Of a stretch of 44,193 bases of DNA, positions 18,434-26,407 are shown in pieces. Position numbers and translations under genes: made by a program. The DNA is from Trichococcus flocculiformis (GTDB taxonomy: Bacteria; Bacillota; Bacilli; Lactobacillales; Aerococcaceae). A model generated the notes under the pieces. That model was given only the letters and a program-made list of their open reading frames with translations, had not been told where the DNA came from and did not search any database. Every line of letters starts with the position of its first letter. The stretch's first letter is position 1. The stretch is from the NCBI RefSeq assembly GCF_900113645.1, contig NZ_FOQC01000018.1, forward strand, positions 1 to 44,193, read 5' to 3'.

Positions 18434-19666
18434 TTACTGGTAAATCGCTTTGATCGGATCCATTCTTGAAGCGCTCAGAGCTGGAATAATCCCAAATAAA
18501 AGTCCTGTTCCGATTGATACAGAAGTGGATAGAATCATGATGGTCGGCGTTAAGAATACCGGCATTTGCAAAAGCATACCAACTAAACTCGCAATCCCAT
18601 ATCCTAAAAACAAACCGATAATCCCACCAAGAAACGTAATAAAGGCTGCCTCCAATAAGAATTGCAACAGAATCATTCTCGGTTTAGCCCCGATTGCACG
18701 ACGAATACCAATTTCGCGTCTCCGTTCTGTTACAGATACATACATGATATTCATAACACCGATTCCACCGACAAATAGGGATATGGCTGTAATGGCCAGC
18801 AAGAACATCATGATTCCATTGATGTAACTGTTGACCTCTTCCATCATCTGTTCATTGGAGCGATCTTGTTCAAAGACCCCCTCATCTTCTGGATAAGCTT
18901 CCACCAGATTTTCCAAGACGGTCATTGTGACCCTTTCATTATCCATTCCTTCTGCCACTTTCACTTTCAATGATTTAATCGGCTTAGAGCGCGTTAAAGT
19001 ATTGTAAGCTGCTTGAGGAATGACACTCGTATAAGCGTCTTCCCATGTATAACCCGTATTTAGGAGATTACTGTCCTCCCAGTTGTAGGGCTCCTTGATT
19101 CCAATAATCTCATACATGAATCCATTGATACTGACAGCTTGACCAATCAGCGATTCGGGATCTTCGACCACGATACCGTAATCCAATATATCGTGAGATA
19201 AGATAATCATGTCTCGGTTTACATCTGAAGGCTGAAAATCGCGTCCATACAAAATATGGTTTTCGCTTTTATTCGGCACCATCATCGTATATGCTTGCGC
19301 TCCAAAATAATCCAAATTGACGTCAATCGAGTCCATCGCCATACCATTTGAACCATAATCGGGTACAACCGACTGAACGCCATCCAACCGGGAAATCCGT
19401 CGCATATCCGCTTTTGAAAAAGAAAAATCATCTTCCACATAACCCATTCCACTGTTATCACTCATTGCGATTGTGTGTTTCACAGTCACAACATTCGCTT
19501 CCGTCGTATTCGCCAATTCCATACTTTGTTGTTTCACGCCTTCACCCAGTGCAGCAATGGTCACGACCGAAGCAATTCCGATGATAATCCCTACCATGGT
19601 TAAAAAAACGCGAAGCTTGTGTGCCCGGAGACTCAACATTGTACTGAGCAAGATATTACGAATCAT
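18434..19666 (-). CDS. MacB-like ABC transporter permease
   Basis: A 410-residue membrane protein with one N-terminal transmembrane helix (about 15-40), a large extracellular MacB-type domain (about 45-280) and three C-terminal helices of the FtsX domain (from about 285). GVMNIMYVSVTERRREIGIRRAIG is split by a typical FtsX coupling turn. With the adjacent ATPase and adaptor it forms a tripartite-like exporter for peptides, antibiotics or lipids; the cargo is unknown. Its start overlaps the ATPase stop by 4 bp. Confidence 0.9.
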   Translation of the reverse strand: MIRNILLSTMLSLRAHKLRVFLTMVGIIIGIASVVTIAALGEGVKQQSMELANTTEANVVTVKHTIAMSDNSGMGYVEDDFSFSKADMRRISRLDGVQSVVPDYGSNGMAMDSIDVNLDYFGAQAYTMMVPNKSENHILYGRDFQPSDVNRDMIILSHDILDYGIVVEDPESLIGQAVSINGFMYEIIGIKEPYNWEDSNLLNTGYTWEDAYTSVIPQAAYNTLTRSKPIKSLKVKVAEGMDNERVTMTVLENLVEAYPEDEGVFEQDRSNEQMMEEVNSYINGIMMFLLAITAISLFVGGIGVMNIMYVSVTERRREIGIRRAIGAKPRMILLQFLLEAAFITFLGGIIGLFLGYGIASLVGMLLQMPVFLTPTIMILSTSVSIGTGLLFGIIPALSASRMDPIKAIYQ

Positions 19667-20367
19667 CTTACGGCACCTTCTTCCACGAAACTCCCATCAT
19701 GCATCCGAATAATTCGCGTTGCATACTGCAATAAATCTTCGTCATGCGTTACCATAATGATTGTTTTCCCTTGCTTATTTAATTCTCGCAGCAGGCTCAT
19801 CACCCCAATTCCGGTGTCGGAATCGAGCGCTCCGGTTGGCTCGTCCGCCATAATGAGAAGCGGTTCATTGATGAGGGCTCTTGCGATTGCGACGCGTTGT
19901 TGTTGTCCACCGGAAAGTTCTTTGGTTTTGGCTTTTATCTTTTCAGGAATACCGACTAAACTTAAATACTTCTCAGCAGCTTCCAACCGGTCTTTCTTGT
20001 TCACTTCGCCAGCATAAATCAATGGGAGCTCGACATTTTGGGCGACATTCAAAGAATCAATCAAGAAAAACTGTTGGAAAATGAAACCGAAATGTTTGTT
20101 GCGTATACTGGATTTTTTATTTTCATTCAACAGGGATACGTCTTCACCCAAAAATGAATAGGTACCCGTTGTTAAGCGGTCCAAAAAGCCAATCATATTC
20201 ATCAAAGTTGTTTTTCCACTTCCAGATTTACCGACAATCATCAAGAAGTCGCCTTCATGAATAGTCAAATTAACCTCTTTCAATACCACCGTTTCTAACT
20301 CGCCTTTCCCAAACTTTTTGGTCACATCTTTCATCTGAATCAGTGACCTGCGTTTTGTCGCCTCCAT
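19663..20367 (-). CDS. MacB-like ABC transporter ATP-binding protein
   Basis: A 234-residue ATPase of the LolD/MacB class. Walker A is GKSGSGKTT, the signature is LSGGQQQRVAIARAL, Walker B is LLIMADEPTG, and the switch His is in MVTHDED. The ATG at 20367 lies one base after the adaptor stop, using GGAGGAG inside the adaptor's last codons. Confidence 0.94.
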   Translation of the reverse strand: MEATKRRSLIQMKDVTKKFGKGELETVVLKEVNLTIHEGDFLMIVGKSGSGKTTLMNMIGFLDRLTTGTYSFLGEDVSLLNENKKSSIRNKHFGFIFQQFFLIDSLNVAQNVELPLIYAGEVNKKDRLEAAEKYLSLVGIPEKIKAKTKELSGGQQQRVAIARALINEPLLIMADEPTGALDSDTGIGVMSLLRELNKQGKTIIMVTHDEDLLQYATRIIRMHDGSFVEEGAVR

Positions 20368-20368
20368 C

Positions 20369-21493
20369 TTATTCCTCCTCCAGGTCCACTTCCATCGAAG
20401 TAGGATCTAAAAGATCACCTTCTTGAACATCCGCTTCAGAAGAAACAATAATTTCGTCTTGTGCTTCTAATCCGCTTGTTACCACGATACCTGCTGCTGT
20501 CTCTTCAGTCGTTTGGATCACGCGTCGTGTGACAGTACCGAAATCATTTACCAAGACATATGTCACATCGCCGTCTGTGCGGATGGCTGCTTTGGGAACA
20601 ACAACTTGATTTTCTTCTAAGTTGATGGTTGCTTGCACATGATAACCGTTCACGATACGCTCTAAAGAATCAAAACTCAATTTCACAGGATAACTCGACA
20701 TAGAGGATCCCTGAGTGTACGGATCCGATACTGTGTTGGCAGGTGTTGTATCGACAAAAGACACTTTCCCTACCGTGGTGAAATTACTGGAAACGACCGT
20801 GATATCAGCTACTTGGCCAATCGTTACTTTTTCCAAATCTTTTTCATTCACTGTTCCCGCAACATAAAAGTTTTCCGAAATTAATGCCAGTACAGGCACA
20901 TCCGCTTTCTTTTCTTCCGGAATAACCACTTTACCGGTGAATGGTGCGGTCACTTCTGTATAGACGGACTCTTCCAACGATAAGATATTGTTGTATATTT
21001 CCTTGATTTGCGCATCCAAGTCATATAAATTGAAGTCCATTATCAATTCATCCAATGTTTGAGCCCGTTCTTCTTCCTGCATTTCATAGAAGCGATCAAT
21101 GGCAAGTTGCTGTTTGTAGGCTGTATTCGCCCGGTTCGTCTCAAGCCGCGCAGCTTCGTTATACAATTGCGTAACTTCTTTCTGCACTGTTTCATTTGTA
21201 TAGCTGTACAGTAAGGTCCCCGCCTCCACCACTTGCCCATTTTCTACTTGGAGATCCCCTCTTGTACCTAAGTTTTCTTCTTGATAGAACTCCTGAGATT
21301 GTTCAGGCGTAACGACACCGTTCACAAAAATTTGTTCTATCGCGGGCACTGTATAATATTCAATGCCATACGGATCCTCTTCCACTATCGGTTCATCCTC
21401 TGCTGGTTTCCCTAAATAATTCGGCAAAAAGATTACCCCTAACACTGCTACAACTGAGATAATGCCCATCCAAAGCCACTTTTTCTTTTTCAC
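20369..21493 (-). CDS. Efflux adaptor (HlyD/MacA-like periplasmic-type subunit)
   Basis: A 374-residue protein with an N-terminal membrane anchor (about 4-22), a lipoyl-like hairpin split around a coiled coil (about 105-165, rich in Glu, Gln and Leu), and beta-barrel and membrane-proximal domains. It is first in a three-gene operon with the ATPase and permease. In Gram-positive bacteria such adaptors work with MacB-like permeases at the cell surface. The C-terminal tail is very acidic. Substrate unknown. Confidence 0.88.
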   Translation of the reverse strand: MKKKKWLWMGIISVVAVLGVIFLPNYLGKPAEDEPIVEEDPYGIEYYTVPAIEQIFVNGVVTPEQSQEFYQEENLGTRGDLQVENGQVVEAGTLLYSYTNETVQKEVTQLYNEAARLETNRANTAYKQQLAIDRFYEMQEEERAQTLDELIMDFNLYDLDAQIKEIYNNILSLEESVYTEVTAPFTGKVVIPEEKKADVPVLALISENFYVAGTVNEKDLEKVTIGQVADITVVSSNFTTVGKVSFVDTTPANTVSDPYTQGSSMSSYPVKLSFDSLERIVNGYHVQATINLEENQVVVPKAAIRTDGDVTYVLVNDFGTVTRRVIQTTEETAAGIVVTSGLEAQDEIIVSSEADVQEGDLLDPTSMEVDLEEE

Positions 21494-21522
21494 ACTCCAA
21501 CCTCCTATATAGTTACGTTTGA

Positions 21523-21554
21523 GTGTATTATACCCTTAATACACCAAAATGCAA
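21523..21554 (-). promoter_or_regulatory. Promoter of the ABC exporter operon with overlapping palindrome
   Basis: On the minus strand TTGCAT (21554-21549), a 16-bp spacer and TATAAT (21532-21527). A perfect palindrome GTGTATTA-N6-TAATACAC (21523-21544) covers the -10 box and part of the spacer, as expected for a repressor operator. No regulator gene is adjacent. Confidence 0.6.
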
Positions 21555-21723
21555 TCCTTTTCATAAAAAGGACTGCTCCTTTAAGCAATCCATTTAAATT
21601 ATCACTGAAGTTTCAAGATTGAATTTCCCGCCAAATACTGGTACATTTATCTAGTAACGAAAAACATTACATCTAGTGTCGAAAACTAGATTGAATTTCC
21701 CAGTCCAGAAAGCAGGTTGTCCC

Positions 21724-22299
21724 GTGAAACTTAAACCAGAATTGGAAGACCATCAGCAACAGCTGCTCAACTTGACATTCATCCGATTTGACGAATTACC
21801 TGATTTTGGCCTCTACAGCGATCAAGTGATCGCCATCATCGAAAAGCAATTAAGTTTCCTGAATGCCACCCAGGAAGAACGCATCATCACGCCGGCTATG
21901 ATCAATAATTACGTAAAACTGCAGCTGATCGATAAACCCGAGAGAAAGAAATATTACAAAACGCACATTGCTCAACTGATCGTCATCACCTTGCTCAAGC
22001 AGGTGTTGCCTTTGTCGGAGGTGAAAAAAGGACTGGAGCTGCAAGTCTCCATCCGCGGATTCCAGATCGCCTTCGACACTTTCTGCCAGGAATTGGAATA
22101 CGCCTTCCGGATGCTTTTCCGCGACCTTGATAAAAAAGAGCATTTCACCTATACCTTGGAGGACATCCACAGCGAAAACATCGCTTTGAAGATGATCACG
22201 TTGTCGCTTGCTTCGAAATTGTTGACACAAAAAATCATATTGGTCGATGGCGTCAGTCACGCATCCCAAAAAGGAGAGAATACAAATGATGAAATCTAA
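21724..22299 (+). CDS. DUF1836 domain protein
   Basis: A 191-residue cytoplasmic protein of the DUF1836 family, common in Firmicutes and of unknown function. The pattern ITPAMINNYVKLQLIDKP resembles a MerR-like winged-helix turn, so DNA binding is possible but unproven. Start choice is uncertain: GTG at 21724 has only a weak AGG upstream, while GTG at 21676 would add 16 residues but has no ribosome site and overlaps local direct repeats. Its stop overlaps the degV start by 14 bp, so the two are coupled. Confidence 0.8.
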   Translation: MKLKPELEDHQQQLLNLTFIRFDELPDFGLYSDQVIAIIEKQLSFLNATQEERIITPAMINNYVKLQLIDKPERKKYYKTHIAQLIVITLLKQVLPLSEVKKGLELQVSIRGFQIAFDTFCQELEYAFRMLFRDLDKKEHFTYTLEDIHSENIALKMITLSLASKLLTQKIILVDGVSHASQKGENTNDEI

Positions 22300-23149
22300 T
22301 TCCATTGCCGTCTTGGCCGATTCCTGCAACGATATTCCACAGGAGTTGCTCGACAAATACCACATCTACATCTTACCGTTGATGATCAATTATAAAGACG
22401 CGAGCTATCGCGATCGGGTCGACATCACACCGGAGCAAGTCTACGAAAGATTCCAGGAAGAAATTCCAAAGACAAGCTTGCCTTTGCCGGAAACGATTGC
22501 CGACACTTTCGCAAAAATCAAAGCGGACGGTTTCGATCAAGTGATTGTATCAGCCATTTCCAGCGGTTTGAGCGGCACCTGCCAAGCCATCAGATTATTG
22601 GCGGACGATATCGAAGACATGCAGATTGTCGTCATCGACACGCTGAATATCGCCATCGCATCAGGATTTGTGGCACTTTACGCTGCCGAACAGATCGAAG
22701 CGGGACTTCCGTTCGAGGAAGTCGTTTCGAAAACACAAGCAGCCGTGAAACAGTCCACTATCCTCTTCGGCGTCGGCACCTTGGAGTATCTGATGAAGGG
22801 CGGCCGCATCGGTAAAGTTTCTGGAATCCTGGGAAGCGCCTTGAACATCAAACCGATCATCTCCTGCAACGAAGACGGCATCTACGACACGGTCGCAAAA
22901 GTGCGTGGCCGCAAACAAAGCATCCAGAAACTGATTGATATGACCCGCGAAAAACTGGGTCAGCACAAAAATTACTACCTTTCGATCTGCCATGGGGATG
23001 CCTACGAAGAGATGCTCGTTATGAAAGACCAGCTGAAGGACTTGGTTGCTGGGGCCAAAATATACGCTGAAGGTCAAATCTCGCCAGTATTAGGTGTCCA
23101 CACCGGGCCCGGATTGTTGGGAATCGGCATCATGGTGCTTGAAGATTAA
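22286..23149 (+). CDS. DegV family fatty-acid-binding protein
   Basis: A 287-residue DegV/FakB-type protein. Members bind a fatty acid and present it to the kinase FakA. The N-terminal ADSCNDIP and the later SSGLSGTCQAI (fatty-acid carboxylate loop) and LMKGGRIGKVSG are typical, as is the closing GVHTGPGLLGIG. The ATG at 22286 follows AAGGAGAG inside the end of the DUF1836 gene. A structured repeat begins three bases after its TAA. Confidence 0.92.
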   Translation: MMKSNSIAVLADSCNDIPQELLDKYHIYILPLMINYKDASYRDRVDITPEQVYERFQEEIPKTSLPLPETIADTFAKIKADGFDQVIVSAISSGLSGTCQAIRLLADDIEDMQIVVIDTLNIAIASGFVALYAAEQIEAGLPFEEVVSKTQAAVKQSTILFGVGTLEYLMKGGRIGKVSGILGSALNIKPIISCNEDGIYDTVAKVRGRKQSIQKLIDMTREKLGQHKNYYLSICHGDAYEEMLVMKDQLKDLVAGAKIYAEGQISPVLGVHTGPGLLGIGIMVLED

Positions 23150-23152
23150 AAA

Positions 23153-23276
23153 GAGTGTGATGAATCCCGCTCTAGAAATCGAGCACTAAGAGGCAATTAC
23201 GAGAACGGGCGCTTTTTGCCCGTGACGTAATCGCAGCTTAGGCGGAGATTTCTGGGATTCAGAACACGTTTAATAA
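23153..23276 (+). repeat. Structured intergenic repeat element (copy B)
   Basis: A 124-bp unit from GAGTGTGATGAATCCC to AGAACACGTTTAATAA. Nested pairings are visible: GAATCCC/GGGATTC, AGAAATC/GATTTCT, TAAG/CTTA, ACG/CGT and an apical CGGGC-GCTTTTT-GCCCG. It starts right after the degV stop. Confidence 0.8.
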
Positions 23277-23422
23277 GAGTGTGATGATTCGCGGGAGGGG
23301 ACGAGCACTAAGAGGACTAACACAAAACGGACGTTTTTTGTCCGTGTGTGGTAGTCAACTTAGGCGGAATTCCCTGCGAATCAGAACACGTTTGATAAGA
23401 GAGTGTGATGATTCGCGGGAGG
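23277..23422 (+). repeat. Structured repeat element copy C plus truncated copy D
   Basis: Copy C (23277-23400) repeats copy B at an exact 124-bp period. Its outer stem is changed to GATTCGC/GCGAATC and its apical stem to CGGAC/GTCCG-like, so both sides changed together. Copy D starts at 23401, again 124 bp on, and is cut off after about 22 bp (GAGTGTGATGATTCGCGGG). Confidence 0.75.
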
Positions 23423-23440
23423 AAAGGAAAATTCAGAGGC

Positions 23441-23571
23441 ACCTCCGGACAGGCATCACTCGCCGGAGGACATAGACGATGATTCGTCCCAACTCCGGCG
23501 AAGCATTCCTCATCGAAGAACACAAGACAAAATATTGGGCGAACTCCGGTGATGCCTGCGTTCACCGGAGT
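23441..23571. repeat. Cluster of short CTCCGG hairpin repeats
   Basis: Three members: CCTCCGG...CGCCGGAGG at 23441-23470, a half-degraded ACTCCGGCGA unit from 23492, and a perfect 10-bp stem ACTCCGGTGA / TCACCGGAGT at 23543-23571. Related hairpins occur at 27493-27624, 34447-34562 and 44107-44135. Confidence 0.65.
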
Positions 23572-23577
23572 TGCGCG

Positions 23578-23615
23578 CAAAAAAAGTGGCTGCCTTTTTT
23601 TTACAGGGCAGCCAC
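23578..23615 (-). terminator. Terminator of the GH4 gene
   Basis: A perfect 9-bp stem GTGGCTGCC / GGCAGCCAC (23586-23594 with 23607-23615) is followed on the minus strand by TTTTTTTG. It lies 20 bp after the GH4 stop. Confidence 0.85.
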
Positions 23616-23635
23616 TCTTTTTCACGCTCATTTAA

Positions 23636-25033
23636 TTAGTTTGATTTCATCAATTCATCGACATAAGCAACTGTTTCCGGTTGATTTGCTTCGATTTCAG
23701 CGATTTTCTCTGCGAATTGCGGCAAGTGCTCTTTGTGTGCATACAACAATTCATCCAATAACGTCTTGGCTGTTGTACCGCCCGGCACAAGTGGGTTGAT
23801 TGTGAAGGCCTGCAATGCAGCACCATAGCTGCCTGTGATGGCCGCGCGGATGACTGTTTCTTCCATCGCTTTCATGCCTTGCAATAAGCCACGGGCCGCG
23901 GAAGGCATTTCACCCCAGTTGTATGGTTCTGCTCCATGGGCTGTGATCAAGGCGGAAACTTCTACGACGCAATCATAAGGTAAGTCTTGAATCGTACCGT
24001 TGTTGGCTGTCGATACAACCATGTCCGTACGTTTGTCGTTTTGGATCGACGCAATCACTTCACAGGCAGCATCACTATAGTGCGTACCGCCGCGTTGCGA
24101 TAATTCTTCCGGTTTGTAGTTCAAAGCAGGATCTTTGTAAAGTTCGAACAAGCGTGTTTCCGTTGCCTTGACGACTTGCGCACGCGTTTCGCCTTTTTCG
24201 AATTCTTCAATAGAATGCTTCAACATTTCATCTTCGATATAGTAATAACGATGGTATCCGCAAGGAAGCAATCCTAAGTCCTTCAGTTGCTCGTAGTGGA
24301 ATTGCGCACTGTGGATATTTTTCAGATGGTTCTCATCTTCGGTTTTTTGCGGTCCGTAAACCATATCGATCACTTCATCTGTGCGCTCCGCCCCCTTGTC
24401 ATCCCAGACACGGTGCCAGTGGAAGTGGTTGATTCCGGCAAATTTGAACAGTAATTCATCTTCAGGAATCGCTAATTTTTCTGCTGCGACTTTGCGGTGT
24501 CCGATCGGAACATTGCATAGGCCGATTGTTTTCTTCCAACCGAAATGTTTGATGGCTGCTTCAGTCACCATACCTGCAGGGTTCGTAAAGTTGATCAACC
24601 AGGCATCCGGACATTGCACTTTCATATCCGCAATGATCTGGCCGATGATCGGAATCGTACGGAAAGCTTTGAACATTCCGCCTGCACCATTGGTTTCTTG
24701 ACCCAAAACACCATGGGACAATGGAATGCGCTCATCTTTGATACGAGCATTCAATAAACCTACACGGAATTGCGTCGTAACGAAATCCGCATCTTTCAAT
24801 GCATTGAAACGATCCAATGTCAGGTGGACTTCCCAGTCCAATCCAGCCGCCTCGACTTGGCGTTTCGCCATTGCGCCAACGATTTCCAGTTTTTCCTTGC
24901 CTGCTTCTATATCCACCAACCAAATTTCTTTGATAGGCAATTCATCTTTTCTTAAAATGTATCCTTCAATCAATTCCGGTGTATAACTGGAACCTCCACC
25001 AATCGTAACAATCTTCAAAGCTTCTTTCGACAT
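23636..25033 (-). CDS. licH: GH4 6-phospho-beta-glucosidase
   Basis: A 465-residue GH4 enzyme that hydrolyses 6-phospho-beta-glucosides by an NAD- and metal-dependent redox mechanism. An N-terminal Rossmann motif VTIGGGSSYTPE binds NAD; Cys173 (GLCNVPIG) and His203 (INHFHW) are the metal ligands; GGTHYSDAA carries the catalytic Tyr region. The CNVPIG form is typical of phospho-beta rather than phospho-alpha members. The ATG at 25033 follows GGAGGA. It is a single gene with its own promoter and a 27-bp motif shared with the PTS operon. Its leader of about 150 nt has a short GCGG/CCGC stem before six T residues (25127-25106), which may be an attenuator but is too weak to call. The symbol reflects family only. 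Confidence 0.92.
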   Translation of the reverse strand: MSKEALKIVTIGGGSSYTPELIEGYILRKDELPIKEIWLVDIEAGKEKLEIVGAMAKRQVEAAGLDWEVHLTLDRFNALKDADFVTTQFRVGLLNARIKDERIPLSHGVLGQETNGAGGMFKAFRTIPIIGQIIADMKVQCPDAWLINFTNPAGMVTEAAIKHFGWKKTIGLCNVPIGHRKVAAEKLAIPEDELLFKFAGINHFHWHRVWDDKGAERTDEVIDMVYGPQKTEDENHLKNIHSAQFHYEQLKDLGLLPCGYHRYYYIEDEMLKHSIEEFEKGETRAQVVKATETRLFELYKDPALNYKPEELSQRGGTHYSDAACEVIASIQNDKRTDMVVSTANNGTIQDLPYDCVVEVSALITAHGAEPYNWGEMPSAARGLLQGMKAMEETVIRAAITGSYGAALQAFTINPLVPGGTTAKTLLDELLYAHKEHLPQFAEKIAEIEANQPETVAYVDELMKSN

Positions 25034-25192
25034 GCATGCTTCCTCCTATTTTTGGTTTCTCTTTGCTTTCCGGCTCAAAAATTCTGTCGTGACAATGCAT
25101 TCCTTAAAAAAGCGGCTATAGTTCCGCACAACCCGTTAGGAAAGGCTTTCATTCCAACCTTCCGTGAGAGGGCTTTTCGCTCTCATGAGTTC

Positions 25193-25198
25193 ATTTTA
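25193..25198 (-). promoter_or_regulatory. Putative -10 of the GH4 promoter
   Basis: TAAAAT on the minus strand, without a good -35 at the usual distance, which would fit an activator-dependent promoter. The shared 27-bp motif begins exactly 72 bp from this box, as it does in the PTS operon. Confidence 0.45.
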
Positions 25199-25264
25199 GC
25201 ACAACTCTGACACTTCCGGAGAATCCCCTTACATTCTGATTACAGGTTTGCCACAATGATTTTC

Positions 25265-25291
25265 GTTTCAGAAAAGAAACGATTTGTTTCA
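25265..25291. promoter_or_regulatory. 27-bp operator-like motif (copy 2)
   Basis: Half-sites GTTTC (25265-25269), GAAAC (25276-25280) and GTTTC (25286-25290) have the same spacing and the same sequence, bar one base, as the motif at 6629-6655. It lies four bases beyond the stop of the upstream aldo/keto reductase gene. Confidence 0.65.
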
Positions 25292-25294
25292 TCC

Positions 25295-26194
25295 TCAAAT
25301 GATATCTAACGCCGTTTTGAAAGTGGGCGCCGGGAACCGTGCATCCAATCGTTTCAGATCTTCATCATCCAGACGGATTGTTGCCGCCTGAGCATTGAGA
25401 TACGTATGGTCAGGGTTGGAAGATCGCGGTATCGCTACAACATCTGGATGGATGAGGCACCATGCCAAAATGATCTGGAGTGCTTCGACACCGTGTTTTT
25501 TTGCGATGCTCTGCACTTCTTCACTCTCCAGCAATTGCTCGCGCAACCTGCCTCCCTGAGCCAATGGCGAGTAGGCCATGGTCGGAATGTTGTGCTCCCG
25601 TTGCCATTTCAGCAAATCGAACTCTATCCCACGTGAGCCCAAATGATACAAAACTTGATTCACTTGACACTGGTTCCCGTGTTCCATCGACAAAAGATCC
25701 TGCATATCATGGATGTCGAAGTTGGAAACGCCCCATCTGCCGATCTTTCCTTCCGCCTTCAACTGCTCCATTCCGGCTATCGTTTGCGACAATGGCACAT
25801 TTCCTCGCCAATGCAGCAAATAGAGATCCAAGTGGTCCGTATCCAATCTGCGCAAACTTTCGGCACAAGCAGCCAAAATCTCGTTTCGGCTCGCTCGATG
25901 CGGGTACACTTTGGAAACAAGATAGACTTGGTCACGGATGCCTTTGATCGCTTCCCCAACCAAGCGTTCCGACTTCCCGTCCCCGTACATTTCGGCTGTA
26001 TCGATCAACGTCATTCCCAATTCCACACCTAAACGCAAAGCTTCTATTTCCTCTTGCCTTTTTGCAGGATCCTCACCTAAGTACCATGTTCCTTGCCCCA
26101 TTTGCGGCATGATGCTGCCATCCGGTAACGCCACCATCCGATTGGCATTCGCTATCCGTAGCGAAGCCTTGATGTTTTCGTCTATGTTCGTCAT
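25295..26194 (-). CDS. Aldo/keto reductase
   Basis: A 299-residue NADPH-linked aldo/keto reductase with the catalytic tetrad Asp65, Tyr70 (DTAEMYGDGKSE), Lys95 (VSKVYP) and His128 (LLHWRG). The cofactor loop is in IPRSSNPDH near the C-terminus. It reduces an unknown aldehyde or ketone. It is upstream of the GH4 gene on the same strand but has its own promoter and lies before the GH4 control region. The ATG at 26194 follows AAAGGATGGGG. Confidence 0.9.
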   Translation of the reverse strand: MTNIDENIKASLRIANANRMVALPDGSIMPQMGQGTWYLGEDPAKRQEEIEALRLGVELGMTLIDTAEMYGDGKSERLVGEAIKGIRDQVYLVSKVYPHRASRNEILAACAESLRRLDTDHLDLYLLHWRGNVPLSQTIAGMEQLKAEGKIGRWGVSNFDIHDMQDLLSMEHGNQCQVNQVLYHLGSRGIEFDLLKWQREHNIPTMAYSPLAQGGRLREQLLESEEVQSIAKKHGVEALQIILAWCLIHPDVVAIPRSSNPDHTYLNAQAATIRLDDEDLKRLDARFPAPTFKTALDII

Positions 26195-26240
26195 TTATAG
26201 ACCCCATCCTTTCTGTTCTTTGACACCGTTCCTTACCTCA

Positions 26241-26268
26241 AGTATACCTTTTTTTGTCGTTAATACAA
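26241..26268 (-). promoter_or_regulatory. Promoter of the minus-strand aldo/keto reductase
   Basis: On the minus strand TTGTAT (26268-26263), a 16-bp spacer and TATACT (26246-26241), about 45 bp before the start codon. Confidence 0.5.
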
Positions 26269-26314
26269 AAAGAATCGCAGCGCTTCCATTTTTTCGATTT
26301 GTTGGCCTTTTCCT

Positions 26315-26343
26315 TTGGCGAATTCGATTTTGTGGCTTATGAT
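26315..26343 (+). promoter_or_regulatory. Promoter of the plus-strand aldo/keto reductase
   Basis: TTGGCG (26315-26320), a 17-bp spacer and TATGAT (26338-26343), about 65 bp before the start codon. Confidence 0.5.
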
Positions 26344-26407
26344 AAGGACAGAAAGCTATTTCGGCTATCATCAAAGTCTGATTAAATGAATCAAGGAGGA
26401 CGAGTGG

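Noticed and set aside
23153-23400. The 124-bp repeats as a CRISPR array
   Set aside because: The whole unit repeats, there are no unique spacers between short identical repeats, and no cas genes are present.
25106-25127. Possible attenuator or antiterminator target in the GH4 leader
   Set aside because: The GCGG/CCGC stem is only 4 bp although six T residues follow, and no RAT-like sequence of BglG-type antiterminators is visible.
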